Origin: Pseudomonadota bacterium
Lineage (GTDB): Bacteria; Pseudomonadota; Gammaproteobacteria; Burkholderiales; Rhodocyclaceae
DNA: 22,280 nucleotides
Direction of reading: 5' to 3'
NCBI GenBank assembly: GCA_021811225.1
Contig: JAJZPJ010000019.1
Span: forward strand, 1-22,280
Made by a program: the position numbers and the translations under genes. The notes beneath the pieces are model-generated. The model saw only the letters and a program-made list of their open reading frames with translations. It was not told where the DNA came from and did no database searches. Positions 1 through 7,463 of the stretch are shown piece by piece (within the stretch, counting starts at the first letter, position 1; the number at the start of each line of letters is the position of its first letter).

Positions 1-311
1 CCGGTGTCGGGCGCACTGCAGTTGAACACCTCGGAGGCCCAGGGCAGGCGGCCCATGATCTCGGCCAGCGGCGCGTACTCCAGGTTGGTCAGGCGCGTGC
101 CCGGCTCGTCCGGGCGAAGATCGGGCAGGAACAGGTTCCACAGCCCCTCGGATCTGGCCAGCGCCTTCATGTCCGCGAGGAAGGGCGGCGGATAGACGCC
201 GTCGGCCACCGAACGGTGCCAGCCGGCGTTGTAGGGCAGCACGCAGCGGTCGATGAAGTCGGCGAGGCGCCGCCGCAGCTCCTCGACCTTGGGGGAGTAT
301 TCGAAATCCAT
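1..311 (-). CDS. Acyl-CoA dehydrogenase family protein, N-terminal part (cut by window edge)
   Basis: The visible 103 residues begin MDFEYSPKVEELRRRL and run off the left edge of the window. They match the N-terminal helical domain of FAD-dependent acyl-CoA dehydrogenases: a helical start, then LARSEGLWNLFLP, LEYAPLAEIMGR and EVFNCSAPDTG, a set typical of the long ACAD10/11-like bacterial subgroup. Members oxidise acyl-CoA thioesters to enoyl-CoA in the cytoplasm; the substrate cannot be told from this part. The ATG lies about 10 bases after a GGAG. The gene is divergent from the quinone oxidoreductase at 594, and the two may share a control region. The catalytic base and most of the FAD site lie outside the window. 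Confidence 0.88.
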   Translation of the reverse strand, partial: MDFEYSPKVEELRRRLADFIDRCVLPYNAGWHRSVADGVYPPPFLADMKALARSEGLWNLFLPDLRPDEPGTRLTNLEYAPLAEIMGRLPWASEVFNCSAPDT

Positions 312-593
312 GGCGCGCGATCTCCGGTCGGTTTCGCTCTGCGAACCTGCGTTTCATTTTTATTCGCCCCATGATATCTTCTCGGCGTAGAACTGGAAAC
401 AGCCGGCACCTCGGAGGGGACAGGATTCCCGCGACCGGACCGCCGTCATCACCGCTGCCGGACATGGCCGATGCGGCGGTGGCACGGCGCTGCTACCTCG
501 TCCCCCACCGCAGGATCAACACGCGATCGGGCTGCGCATGGAAAGACGTCATGCAGCTGTGCAATACCACGCCCCTGGCCTGAAGGAGGGATC
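312..593. promoter_or_regulatory. Divergent intergenic region between acyl-CoA dehydrogenase and quinone oxidoreductase
   Basis: This 282-base gap must hold the start signals for two genes pointing away from each other. An AT-rich patch near 352-375 is the likeliest promoter area, but I see no good sigma-70 pair on either strand. A 7-base inverted repeat (GCGGTGG at 476-482, CCACCGC at 505-511) lies in the leader of the plus-strand gene. A strong Shine-Dalgarno, AAGGAGG at 583-589, precedes the ATG at 594. No small gene in this gap is convincing. Confidence 0.4.
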
Positions 594-1571
594 ATGAAAG
601 CGCTGCTGTGCAAGGCCTACGGCCCGCTCGACCGGCTCGCCGTCGAGGAGCTGCCGCCGCCCAAGCCCGGACCGCGTCAGGTGCGGATCGACGTCAAGGC
701 TGCGGCCCTGAATTTTCCCGATGCGCTGATGGTACAGGGCCTGTATCAGGTCAAGCCGCCCCTGCCCTTCACGCCGGGCTTCGAATTCTCGGGTCTAGTG
801 AGCGCGCTCGGCAGCGAGGTCAAGAACTTCAAGCTCGGCGATCGCGTCATCGGCTTCGGTCTGGGCGGCTTCGCCGAGGAAGCGGTCGCCGATGCCGGGC
901 GCGTCATGCCGCTGCCCGATGGCATGGACTTCGAGACCGGTGCCGCGCTGGTGCTGACCTATTGCACCTCGCTGCACGGCCTCAAGGATTGCGGCCGGCT
1001 CCAGCCGGGCGAGACGCTGCTGGTGCTGGGCGCGGCCGGCGGCGTCGGCGTCGCGGCGATCGAGATCGGCCGCGCGCTGGGCGCCCGGGTCATCGCCGCG
1101 GCGTCCTCCGCCGACAAGCTCGCGCTGTGCCGGCGGCTCGGCGCCGAGGAGACCATCAACTATGCGGCCGAAAACCTGCGCCAGCGCGTCGACCGGCTGA
1201 CCGACGGTCGCGGCGTCGATGTCGTCTATGACCCGGTCGGCGGGCCCTACACCGAGCAGGCTTTGCGCTCCCTGGCCTGGCGCGGCCGGCTGCTGGTGAT
1301 CGGCTTCGCCGCCGGCGAGATCCCGAAGATCCCGCTCAACTTGGCCTTGCTCAAGGAACGCTCTATCGTCGGCGTGTATTGGGGCGACTCGGTCAAGCAC
1401 GATCCCCAGGCCCACCTGCGCAACGTCCGACAACTGCTCGAATGGTTCGCCGCCGGCAGGATCAAGCCCTACATCAGCGAACGCGTGTCGCTCGCAGGGG
1501 CACCGGCGGCGATGGCCAAGATCGCGTCGCGACGGGTCTTGGGCAAGCTGGTGGTGCTGCCGGAGGCCTAG
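594..1571 (+). CDS. NADPH:quinone oxidoreductase family protein (zinc-free medium-chain dehydrogenase/reductase)
   Basis: The 325-residue protein has the two-domain MDR fold: a GroES-like N-terminal domain (about 1-120, with ALNFPDALMVQGLYQ and PGFEFSG) and a Rossmann domain with the nucleotide loop LGAAGGVGVAAIE near residues 143-155. The structural and catalytic zinc cysteines of alcohol dehydrogenases are absent, which places it with quinone oxidoreductase/enoyl reductase-like enzymes using NADPH. Natural substrate is unknown. The ATG at 594 follows a strong AAGGAGG; the reading frame stays open 41 codons further upstream, but that extension has no homology to the family and no ribosome site. 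Divergent pairing with an acyl-CoA dehydrogenase suggests, as inference, a role in acyl-CoA or aromatic/terpenoid catabolism. Confidence 0.88.
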   Translation: MKALLCKAYGPLDRLAVEELPPPKPGPRQVRIDVKAAALNFPDALMVQGLYQVKPPLPFTPGFEFSGLVSALGSEVKNFKLGDRVIGFGLGGFAEEAVADAGRVMPLPDGMDFETGAALVLTYCTSLHGLKDCGRLQPGETLLVLGAAGGVGVAAIEIGRALGARVIAAASSADKLALCRRLGAEETINYAAENLRQRVDRLTDGRGVDVVYDPVGGPYTEQALRSLAWRGRLLVIGFAAGEIPKIPLNLALLKERSIVGVYWGDSVKHDPQAHLRNVRQLLEWFAAGRIKPYISERVSLAGAPAAMAKIASRRVLGKLVVLPEA

Positions 1572-1585
1572 TCAGCCCGACCCGC

Positions 1586-1607
1586 CCTGGCGATCTAGCC
1601 CGCCAGG
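1586..1607. terminator. Possible hairpin between convergent genes
   Basis: CCTGGCG (1586-1592) and CGCCAGG (1601-1607) can form a 7-base stem with an 8-base loop in the 23-base gap between the quinone oxidoreductase and rlmB, running into the rlmB 3' end. There is no T tract on either side, so intrinsic termination is only a possibility. Confidence 0.3.
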
Positions 1608-2347
1608 CGCTGGCGCCGCGCCTCGAACAGGCAGATGCCGCTGGCCACCGAGACGTTGAGGCTGGCTACGCTGCCTTGCATCGGAATGCGCGCCAAGCGG
1701 TCGCAGGTCTCGCGCGTCAGGCGGCGCAGGCCGTCGCCCTCGGCGCCTAACACCCAGGCCACGGATCCGGTCTGATCCACATGGTAGAGATCGTCGGCCG
1801 CCTCGGCGGCGGCGCCCACGGTCAGCACCTCGCGCTCCTTCAGCTCGCGCAGGGTGCGCGCCAGATTGGTGACGGTGATGAAGGGCACGCTCTCGGCGGC
1901 GCCGCAGGCCACCTTGATCGCCGTGGCGTTCAAGCCGCAGGCGCGGTCCTTGGGCGCGATCAGCGCATGGACGCCGGCGGCGTCGGCCACGCGCAGGCAG
2001 GCGCCCAGATTGTGCGGATCCTGGACGCCGTCGAGCACCAGCAGCAGCGCCGGCTCGGCCAGGGTGTCGAGCACGTCGTCGAGCTTCAGCGCCCGCTGGG
2101 TCGCCGACACGCGGGCGACCACGCCCTGATGACGGGCGCCAGCCCCGCCGCCGCCGGCCATGGCATCGAGCCGCGCCGGGGCGGAGAGGATCAGATGCAC
2201 GCCGTGGGTCTCGGCGAGCTTGACCAGATCCCGGGCGCGCGCGTCGTGGCGCTCCTGGTCGAGGAAAATTTCGCGGACGTCGTCCGGGCTGTGGCGCAGC
2301 TTGGCTATGACCGCGTGAAAGCCGTAGATGAAGCGGTGCTCAGCCAC
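1595..2347 (-). CDS. rlmB: 23S rRNA (guanosine-2251-2'-O)-methyltransferase RlmB
   Basis: This is a SpoU/TrmH (SPOUT) family methyltransferase of 250 residues, the normal size for RlmB, which 2'-O-methylates G2251 in the peptidyl transferase P-loop of 23S rRNA using S-adenosylmethionine. The N-terminal substrate-binding domain starts FIYGFHAVIAKL. The three SpoU motifs are present: DPHNLGACLRVADAAG (110-125), VLGAEGDGLRRL (199-210) and IPMQGSVASLNVSVA (222-236), which form the knotted cofactor site. The start chosen is GTG at 2347; the frame stays open for 17 more codons upstream, but these encode only an Arg-rich stretch inside rnr. It overlaps the rnr 3' end by 8 bases, so the two are co-transcribed, as in many proteobacteria. 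Confidence 0.95.
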   Translation of the reverse strand: MAEHRFIYGFHAVIAKLRHSPDDVREIFLDQERHDARARDLVKLAETHGVHLILSAPARLDAMAGGGGAGARHQGVVARVSATQRALKLDDVLDTLAEPALLLVLDGVQDPHNLGACLRVADAAGVHALIAPKDRACGLNATAIKVACGAAESVPFITVTNLARTLRELKEREVLTVGAAAEAADDLYHVDQTGSVAWVLGAEGDGLRRLTRETCDRLARIPMQGSVASLNVSVASGICLFEARRQRLAG

Positions 2348-4604
2348 GGCGCTTGGCCTTGCCCGCCTTCTTCTCGCCCGGCTCCGCCGTGACCGCATCG
2401 ACCAGACGGAAGTCGATCTTGTTGGTCTCCAGGTCGGCGCGCACCACCTGCACGCGCACCCGGTCGGCCAGGCGATAGCGCTTGCCGGTGCGCTCGCCCA
2501 GCATCATCTGCCCGGCCTCGTCGTAGTGGAAATAGTCGGCACCGAGTTCGGAGACATGGACCAGCCCTTCGATGAAGACCTCGTCCAGGGCGACGAAGAT
2601 GCCGAAGTTCACCACCGAGGAGATGCTGCCGGTGAATTCCTCGCCGACGCGATCCTGCATGTAGTAGCACTTCAGCCAGGCCTCGACGTCGCGCGTCGCC
2701 TCGTCGGCGCGCCGCTCGGTCATCGAGGCGTGCATGCCGATCTCCTCCCAGGCGTGCTCGCCGGGTCTGGGCAGATATTTCTGCTTGCCCAGCACCGCCT
2801 TGATGGCGCGGTGGATCAGCAGGTCGGGGTAGCGCCGGATGGGCGAGGTGAAGTGGGTGTAGGACTCGTAGGCGAGGCCGAAGTGGCCGACATTTTCGGG
2901 ACTGTAGACCGCCTGGCGCAGCGAGCGCAGCATCACCGTCTGCAGCAACTGCTTGTCGGGCCGCCCCTGCAGCTGCGTCAGCAGACTGGCGTAATCCTTG
3001 GCGCTGGGGTCGTCGCCGCCGCCCAACTGCAGGCCGAAGCCGCCGAGGAAATCGCGCAGCTTGGCCAGCCGCTCCGGAGTCGGCCCCTCATGCACCCGGT
3101 AGAGCGCGGGATGGCCATGAGCCTTCAGATACTCGGAGGCGCAGACGTTGGCGGCGAGCATGCACTCCTCGATCACCCGGTGGGCGTCGTTGCGCTCGGT
3201 GGCCTCGATGCGCGCGATCTTGCCCTGGTCGTCGAAGATCATCTGCGTCTCCAGGGTCTCGAAGTCGATCGCGCCGCGCTTGGCCCGCGCCTTGACCAGC
3301 ACCCGGAACAACGCGTCGAGGTTCTCCAGGTGCGGCAATAGCGGCGCCAGTTGCTCGCGCGCTGCCGCGTCCTGCTCGTACAGCGCCGCCGCCACGCCGT
3401 TGTAGGTGAGCCGGGCGTGGGAGAACATCACCGCCGGATAGAAGCGGTAGCCGCTGATGTCGCCGCCGGCGGCGATCGTCATGTCGCACACCATGCACAG
3501 GCGCTCGACCCCGGAATTGAGCGAGCACAGGCCGTTGGAGATCTTCTCCGGCAGCATCGGGATCACCCGGCGCGGAAAATAGACCGAGTTGCCGCGCTCG
3601 TAGGCCTCGTTGTCGAGCGCGCCGCCGGGGGAGACGTAATGCGAGACGTCGGCGATGGCCACCACCAGGCGATAGCCCTTGCCCGCTCGCTCGCAATAGA
3701 CGGCATCGTCGAAGTCCCGCGCCGTCTCGCTGTCGATGGTCACCAAGGGCAGGTCGGTGACGTCTTCGCGGCCTCTCCAGTCGGCCCTCTTCACTTCGTC
3801 GGGCAGCTTCTTCGCCTCGGCTAGCACCTCCTTGGAAAACTCGTACGGCAGCTCGTGCTTGCGCAGCGCGATCTCGATCTCCATGCCCGGATCGGCATAG
3901 TTGCCGAGCACCTCGACGATGCGCCCGATCGGTTGCGACTGGCGGCTCGGCTGCTCGATGATCTCGACCATCACCACCTGGCCGGCGGCCGGTTTCAGCG
4001 CACGGCCCTTATCGCCCTTTTCCGCCGGCGCCAGCAGGATGTCCTGGCTGATGCGCCGGTTCTCCGCCACCACGAACCAGACGCCGTGCTCGCTGAACAC
4101 CCGGCCGACGAGGCGCGTGTTGCCGCGCTCCAGCACCTCGACGACCTTGCCCTCCGGCCGGCCGCGCCGGTCTACGCCGACCACGCTGACGATGGCGCGG
4201 TCGCCGTGCAGCACCTTCTCCATCTCCTTGGGGCCGAGGAAGATATCGGCCTGGCGCGAAACTCCGTCGTCTGGCACCAGGAAGCCGAAGCCGTCCGGGT
4301 GCCCCTCGACCCGGCCGCGGATCAGGTCCGCCTTGTCCGGGATCAGCCAGGCGCCGGCGCGGTTCTGCAGCAGTTGCCCCTCGCGCGCCATCGCGCCCAG
4401 GCGGCGCTGGAACGGGGTGCGCTCGTCATCGGCGATGTCGAGCAGTAGGGCGATGCGCCCGGTCTCCAGCGGCACGCCGTGCGCCGCCAGCGTCGCCAGA
4501 ATGTATTCGCGGCTGGGCAGCGGGTGCTCGTAGTTTTCCAGCTCGCGGGCGAGGAAGGGATCGGCGCGGCGGACCTTGCTGAGTTTCTTAGCTCTGTTTG
4601 ACAA
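2340..4604 (-). CDS. rnr: Ribonuclease R
   Basis: This is a 754-residue 3'-5' exoribonuclease of the RNB/RNase II family that degrades structured RNA. Domains in order: a winged-helix N-terminal region (about 25-90, HPLPSREYILATL), cold-shock/OB domains (about 90-260, with GRVEGHPDGFGFLVPDD), the RNB catalytic domain with IDSETARDFDD (290-300, metal-binding aspartates), and a C-terminal S1 domain (about 650-735, FTGSISSVVNFGIFVALDE) followed by a short basic tail. It is somewhat shorter than the E. coli enzyme (about 813) because the tail is short. The start is TTG at 4604: an in-frame TAG at 4617-4619 rules out extension, there is no ATG or GTG before the conserved region, and an AGGAA sits about 9 bases upstream. 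rlmB follows with an 8-base overlap. Confidence 0.95.
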   Translation of the reverse strand: MSNRAKKLSKVRRADPFLARELENYEHPLPSREYILATLAAHGVPLETGRIALLLDIADDERTPFQRRLGAMAREGQLLQNRAGAWLIPDKADLIRGRVEGHPDGFGFLVPDDGVSRQADIFLGPKEMEKVLHGDRAIVSVVGVDRRGRPEGKVVEVLERGNTRLVGRVFSEHGVWFVVAENRRISQDILLAPAEKGDKGRALKPAAGQVVMVEIIEQPSRQSQPIGRIVEVLGNYADPGMEIEIALRKHELPYEFSKEVLAEAKKLPDEVKRADWRGREDVTDLPLVTIDSETARDFDDAVYCERAGKGYRLVVAIADVSHYVSPGGALDNEAYERGNSVYFPRRVIPMLPEKISNGLCSLNSGVERLCMVCDMTIAAGGDISGYRFYPAVMFSHARLTYNGVAAALYEQDAAAREQLAPLLPHLENLDALFRVLVKARAKRGAIDFETLETQMIFDDQGKIARIEATERNDAHRVIEECMLAANVCASEYLKAHGHPALYRVHEGPTPERLAKLRDFLGGFGLQLGGGDDPSAKDYASLLTQLQGRPDKQLLQTVMLRSLRQAVYSPENVGHFGLAYESYTHFTSPIRRYPDLLIHRAIKAVLGKQKYLPRPGEHAWEEIGMHASMTERRADEATRDVEAWLKCYYMQDRVGEEFTGSISSVVNFGIFVALDEVFIEGLVHVSELGADYFHYDEAGQMMLGERTGKRYRLADRVRVQVVRADLETNKIDFRLVDAVTAEPGEKKAGKAKRRG

Positions 4605-4632
4605 TTTGGTGAATTCCTATAAAATTCGCGCC
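4598..4632 (+). promoter_or_regulatory. Sigma-70 promoter of tRNA-Leu with GC-rich discriminator
   Basis: A perfect -35 box TTGACA (4598-4603) is separated by 16 bases from TAAAAT (4620-4625), one mismatch from the consensus. The next bases, TCGCGCC, form a GC-rich discriminator of the kind found at stable-RNA promoters under stringent control (known rule; control here is inferred). Predicted transcription starts near 4632, giving a leader of about 16 bases before the tRNA. The -35 box overlaps the rnr start codon on the other strand. Confidence 0.78.
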
Positions 4633-4648
4633 TCTTCGCTGCGCACCT

Positions 4649-4733
4649 GCCCAGGTGGCGGAATTGGTAGACGCACATGGTTCAGGTCCATGCGCCGCAA
4701 GGTGTGGAGGTTCGAGTCCTCTCCTGGGCACCA
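4649..4733 (+). tRNA. tRNA-Leu (anticodon CAG)
   Basis: This is a class II tRNA of 85 bases with encoded CCA. Acceptor arms GCCCAGG (4649-4655) and CCTGGGC (4723-4729) pair perfectly; discriminator A is at 4730 and CCA at 4731-4733. The D arm carries AATTGGTAGACGC. The anticodon stem CATGG/CCATG encloses the loop TTCAGGT, so the anticodon is CAG at 4683-4685, reading CUG leucine codons, which are common in this GC-rich genome. The long variable arm CGCC-GCAA-GGTG and a T loop TTCGAGT fit tRNA-Leu. It has its own promoter and terminator and is divergent from rnr. Confidence 0.97.
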
Positions 4734-4740
4734 AGCTACA

Positions 4741-4777
4741 AACGAAAAAGCCGATTCCTTGAATCGACTTTTTCGTT
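4741..4777. terminator. Bidirectional rho-independent terminator (tRNA-Leu and purA)
   Basis: AACGAAAAAG-C-CGATTC (4741-4757) pairs with GAATCG-A-CTTTTTCGTT (4761-4777) around a CTT loop, with one internal mismatch. The A and T tracts in the stem give a U run on either strand. It lies 7 bases after the tRNA and 6 bases after the purA stop, so it can end transcripts from both sides and separates the large minus-strand block from rnr. Confidence 0.88.
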
Positions 4778-4783
4778 GCCTGC

Positions 4784-6094
4784 TCAGCTAAAGGGATGGC
4801 GCAGGACGATGGTTTCTTCGCGATCGGGTCCGGTGGAAATCATGTCCACCGGCACGGCGCAGACTTCCTCGATGCGTTTCAGATAGGCGCGGGCCGCAGA
4901 CGGCAGACCCTCCAGCGACTTGACCCCGACGGTGCTCTGCTGCCAGCCCGGCCAGGTTTCGTACACCGGCATGCAGCGCGACAGCTCCTCGGCACCCACC
5001 GGCAGGATGTCGGTGATGCCGCTGTCCAGCTTGTAGCCGGTGCACAGCTTGAGTTCCTGGACGCCGTCCAGCACGTCGAGCTTGGTCACGCACAGGCCGG
5101 AGACGCCGTTGATCTGGATCGCGCGCTTCAGGGCCGCGGCGTCGAACCAGCCGCAGCGACGGGCGCGGCCGGTGACCGAACCGAATTCGTGGCCCTTGTC
5201 GGCCAGATGCTTGCCGACCGGATCGAGCTTGTCCAACGCGTCGTAGAGCTCGGTCGGGAAGGGACCGCTGCCCACGCGCGTCGTATAGGCCTTGGTGATG
5301 CCCAGCACGTAGTGCAGCATGCCCGGGCCGACGCCGGCGCCGGCCGATGCCGCGCCGGCGACGCAGTTGCTCGAGGTGACGAAGGGGTAGGTGCCGTGAT
5401 CGATGTCGAGCAAGGTGCCCTGGGCGCCCTCGAACAGCAGGTTGGCGCCGGCCTGGTGCGCTTCGTAGAGCGCGCGCGGCACGTCGGCCACCATCTTCTC
5501 CAGCCGCGGCGCCATCGCCAGCGACTGCTCGAGCACCTGCTGGAAATCCACCGCTTTCGCGTGGTAATAATTGGTCAGCATGAAGTTGTGGTAGTCGAGC
5601 AGTTCCGCGAGCTTCTCGGCGAAGCGCTTGGGCCGGGTCAGATCCTGCAGGCGCAGCGCGCGGCGCGCCACCTTGTCCTCGTAGCAGGGACCGATGCCGC
5701 GGCCGGTGGTGCCGATCTTGTTCTGTCCCTTGGCGGCCTCGCGCGCGAGATCGAGGGCCTGGTGGTAGGGCAGGATCAGCGGGCAGGCCTCGGAAACCTT
5801 CAGGCGCGCCTCGGCGTCCACGCCGGCCGCCTGGAGTTCGTCGAGTTCCTTCAGGAAAGCCTCGGGGGAGAGCACCACGCCGTTGCCGATGTAGCAGGTG
5901 ACGCCCGGACGCAGGATGCCCGAGGGCACCAGACGCAGCACCGTCTTCTTGCCGCCGATCACCAGCGTGTGGCCGGCGTTGTGGCCGCCCTGGAAGCGCA
6001 CCACGCCCTGGGAATGATCGGTCAGCCAATCGACGATCTTGCCCTTGCCTTCATCGCCCCATTGGGTGCCTATGACTACGACGTTCTTTGCCAT
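4784..6094 (-). CDS. purA: Adenylosuccinate synthetase
   Basis: The 436-residue enzyme makes adenylosuccinate from IMP and aspartate with GTP, the first committed step to AMP. The family signature GTQWGDEGKGK spans residues 9-19, with the catalytic Asp14; the catalytic histidine is His42 in GGHNAGHT. The IMP-binding segment TTGRGIGPCYEDK and the later VTGRARRCGWFD are present. Length is the usual one. It is the last gene of the minus-strand block, 17 bases after hisZ, and is followed by the bidirectional terminator. The Shine-Dalgarno is weak (AGGCTC), which fits translation as part of a longer transcript. Confidence 0.98.
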   Translation of the reverse strand: MAKNVVVIGTQWGDEGKGKIVDWLTDHSQGVVRFQGGHNAGHTLVIGGKKTVLRLVPSGILRPGVTCYIGNGVVLSPEAFLKELDELQAAGVDAEARLKVSEACPLILPYHQALDLAREAAKGQNKIGTTGRGIGPCYEDKVARRALRLQDLTRPKRFAEKLAELLDYHNFMLTNYYHAKAVDFQQVLEQSLAMAPRLEKMVADVPRALYEAHQAGANLLFEGAQGTLLDIDHGTYPFVTSSNCVAGAASAGAGVGPGMLHYVLGITKAYTTRVGSGPFPTELYDALDKLDPVGKHLADKGHEFGSVTGRARRCGWFDAAALKRAIQINGVSGLCVTKLDVLDGVQELKLCTGYKLDSGITDILPVGAEELSRCMPVYETWPGWQQSTVGVKSLEGLPSAARAYLKRIEEVCAVPVDMISTGPDREETIVLRHPFS

Positions 6095-6111
6095 GATGTT
6101 GAGCCTATGTT

Positions 6112-7281
6112 TTAGGATGCTAGGAATTCGATTTGCCAGCGCCCGTCGCGGACAACGAGGCGGCGGTCGCAGCCGGCGTCAAGCCAATCGCCGTCGTGAC
6201 CGGGCAGCGCGGCGACGACGCCCTCGCCGGCCGCGCGCAAGTCCGCCACCGTCCGTTGCAGGGCCGCGTCCTCCGGCGCCCAGGGCGCCAGGATCATGCC
6301 GGGCGCCGCGGCTCGCGGCGCCAGACGCACCAGTTCGCGCAGGTCGAGGCTGAAGCCGGTGGCGGGTCGGGCGCGGCCGAAGGACAGGCCCACCTCGTCG
6401 TAGCGTCCGCCCAGGGCGATCGGACCGGGATGGTCGGCGCCGTAGGCCGCGAACACGGCGCCGCTGTGATAATGGTAGCCGCGCAGATCGGAGAGATCGA
6501 AGCTCACCGGCAGATCGGTCACCGAGCGCGCCAGCGCCGCCAGTTCAGCCAGCGCGCGCTCGATCTCGGGCAGCGCCGGCAGCCGTTGGGCGACGGCGGC
6601 GAGCGCCGCACTGCCGCCGTAGCATTCGGGCAGGGCCAGGAGCGCCGAGCGGAAGGGTTCGGCGACTCGGGCGCCATTGAGCAGCTCGCGCAACGTCGGC
6701 TGGTCTTTCGCCTGCAGCACGCCGAACAGTTCCTGTTCGAGATCGGCGTCGATGCCGGCCGAATCCGCCAGCGCCCGGAATATCCCGACGTGGCCCAGAT
6801 CGACGCGGCTGGCGACGACGCCGGAGAGTTTGAGCGCATCGGCCAGCAGCCGGATGATCTCGACGTCGGCCTCGCTGCCGGCGTGACCGTAGAGTTCGGC
6901 GCCGATCTGCAGCGGCTGACGCGAGCTGCTGAGCGCCGCCGGCAGCGTGTGCAGGACGCTGCCGCAATAGCACAGCCGGGTCACGCCCTTGCGGTTGAGC
7001 AGGTGCGCGTCGATGCGCGCCACCTGGGGCGTGATGTCGGCGCGCACGCCCAGCGTGCGGCCGGAGAGCTGATCGACCAGCTTGAAGGTGCGCAGATCGA
7101 GATCGCGTCCGGTGCCGGTGAGCAGCGACTCGACGTATTCGAGCAGCGGCGGGATCACGTACTCGTAGCCGTGGCCGCGGAACAGGTCGAGCAGGCGACG
7201 GCGCATCGCCTCCACCTGCCCGGCCTCGGCGGGCAGGACGTCCTCGATCGCTTCGGGCAGCAGCCAGCGGCGCATGGTCAT
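6112..7281 (-). CDS. hisZ: ATP phosphoribosyltransferase regulatory subunit HisZ
   Basis: HisZ is a catalytically dead histidyl-tRNA synthetase paralogue that partners the short form of HisG in the first step of histidine synthesis and carries its histidine feedback control. The 389-residue protein has the class II synthetase fold: TFKLVDQLSGRTLGVRADI (from residue 65), QIGAELYGHAG near 125, and a C-terminal LGGRYDEVG. The HisRS histidine-binding RGLDYY is replaced by RGYHYH, and there is no HisRS anticodon-binding domain of normal size. The start ATG at 7281 overlaps the preceding DUF2065 stop as ATGA; a second ATG two codons later (7275) is possible. Its presence implies a short HisG elsewhere in the genome. 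Confidence 0.94.
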   Translation of the reverse strand: MTMRRWLLPEAIEDVLPAEAGQVEAMRRRLLDLFRGHGYEYVIPPLLEYVESLLTGTGRDLDLRTFKLVDQLSGRTLGVRADITPQVARIDAHLLNRKGVTRLCYCGSVLHTLPAALSSSRQPLQIGAELYGHAGSEADVEIIRLLADALKLSGVVASRVDLGHVGIFRALADSAGIDADLEQELFGVLQAKDQPTLRELLNGARVAEPFRSALLALPECYGGSAALAAVAQRLPALPEIERALAELAALARSVTDLPVSFDLSDLRGYHYHSGAVFAAYGADHPGPIALGGRYDEVGLSFGRARPATGFSLDLRELVRLAPRAAAPGMILAPWAPEDAALQRTVADLRAAGEGVVAALPGHDGDWLDAGCDRRLVVRDGRWQIEFLAS

Positions 7282-7463
7282 TTGAAGATCGTCAGCAGGA
7301 TCAGCCCGACCAGGATCGAGGTCAGTCCGATGAAACGCAATTGGCCGTCGGACAGTTCGGTCAGGCGGCGAAAGCCCTCGCGCCAAACCTTGGGCGCGAG
7401 AAAGGGCAACAGGCCTTCGAGAACGAGCATCAGGGCGAACGCCAGGAGCAGCGTGGAGAGCAT
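7278..7463 (-). CDS. DUF2065 family small membrane protein (YjeT-like)
   Basis: This 61-residue protein has two predicted membrane helices, LSTLLLAFALMLVLEGLLPFL at the N-terminus and FIGLTSILVGLILLTIF at the end, joined by a short charged segment (VWREGFRRLTELSDGQ). This is the YjeT/DUF2065 pattern. Function is not known to me; the gene usually lies between hflC and purA or hisZ, which suggests a link to the HflKC membrane complex. Start: the hflC stop and the ATG overlap as TGATG, with ATG at 7463. A GTG one codon upstream (7466) is possible. Confidence 0.85.
   Translation of the reverse strand: MLSTLLLAFALMLVLEGLLPFLAPKVWREGFRRLTELSDGQLRFIGLTSILVGLILLTIFK

Noticed and set aside
471..593. 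N-terminal extension of the quinone oxidoreductase by 41 residues
   Set aside because: The extension has no match to the family, whereas ATG 594 has a strong AAGGAGG and the usual N-terminus MKALL.
2328..3341. Long plus-strand open frame opposite rnr
   Set aside because: It is antisense to a well-conserved RNase R, has no family motif and no ribosome site; GC-rich codon bias creates such open frames.
4796..6115. Long plus-strand open frame opposite purA
   Set aside because: It mirrors PurA throughout and reads as low-complexity Arg/Ala/Gly/His-rich protein without recognisable domains.
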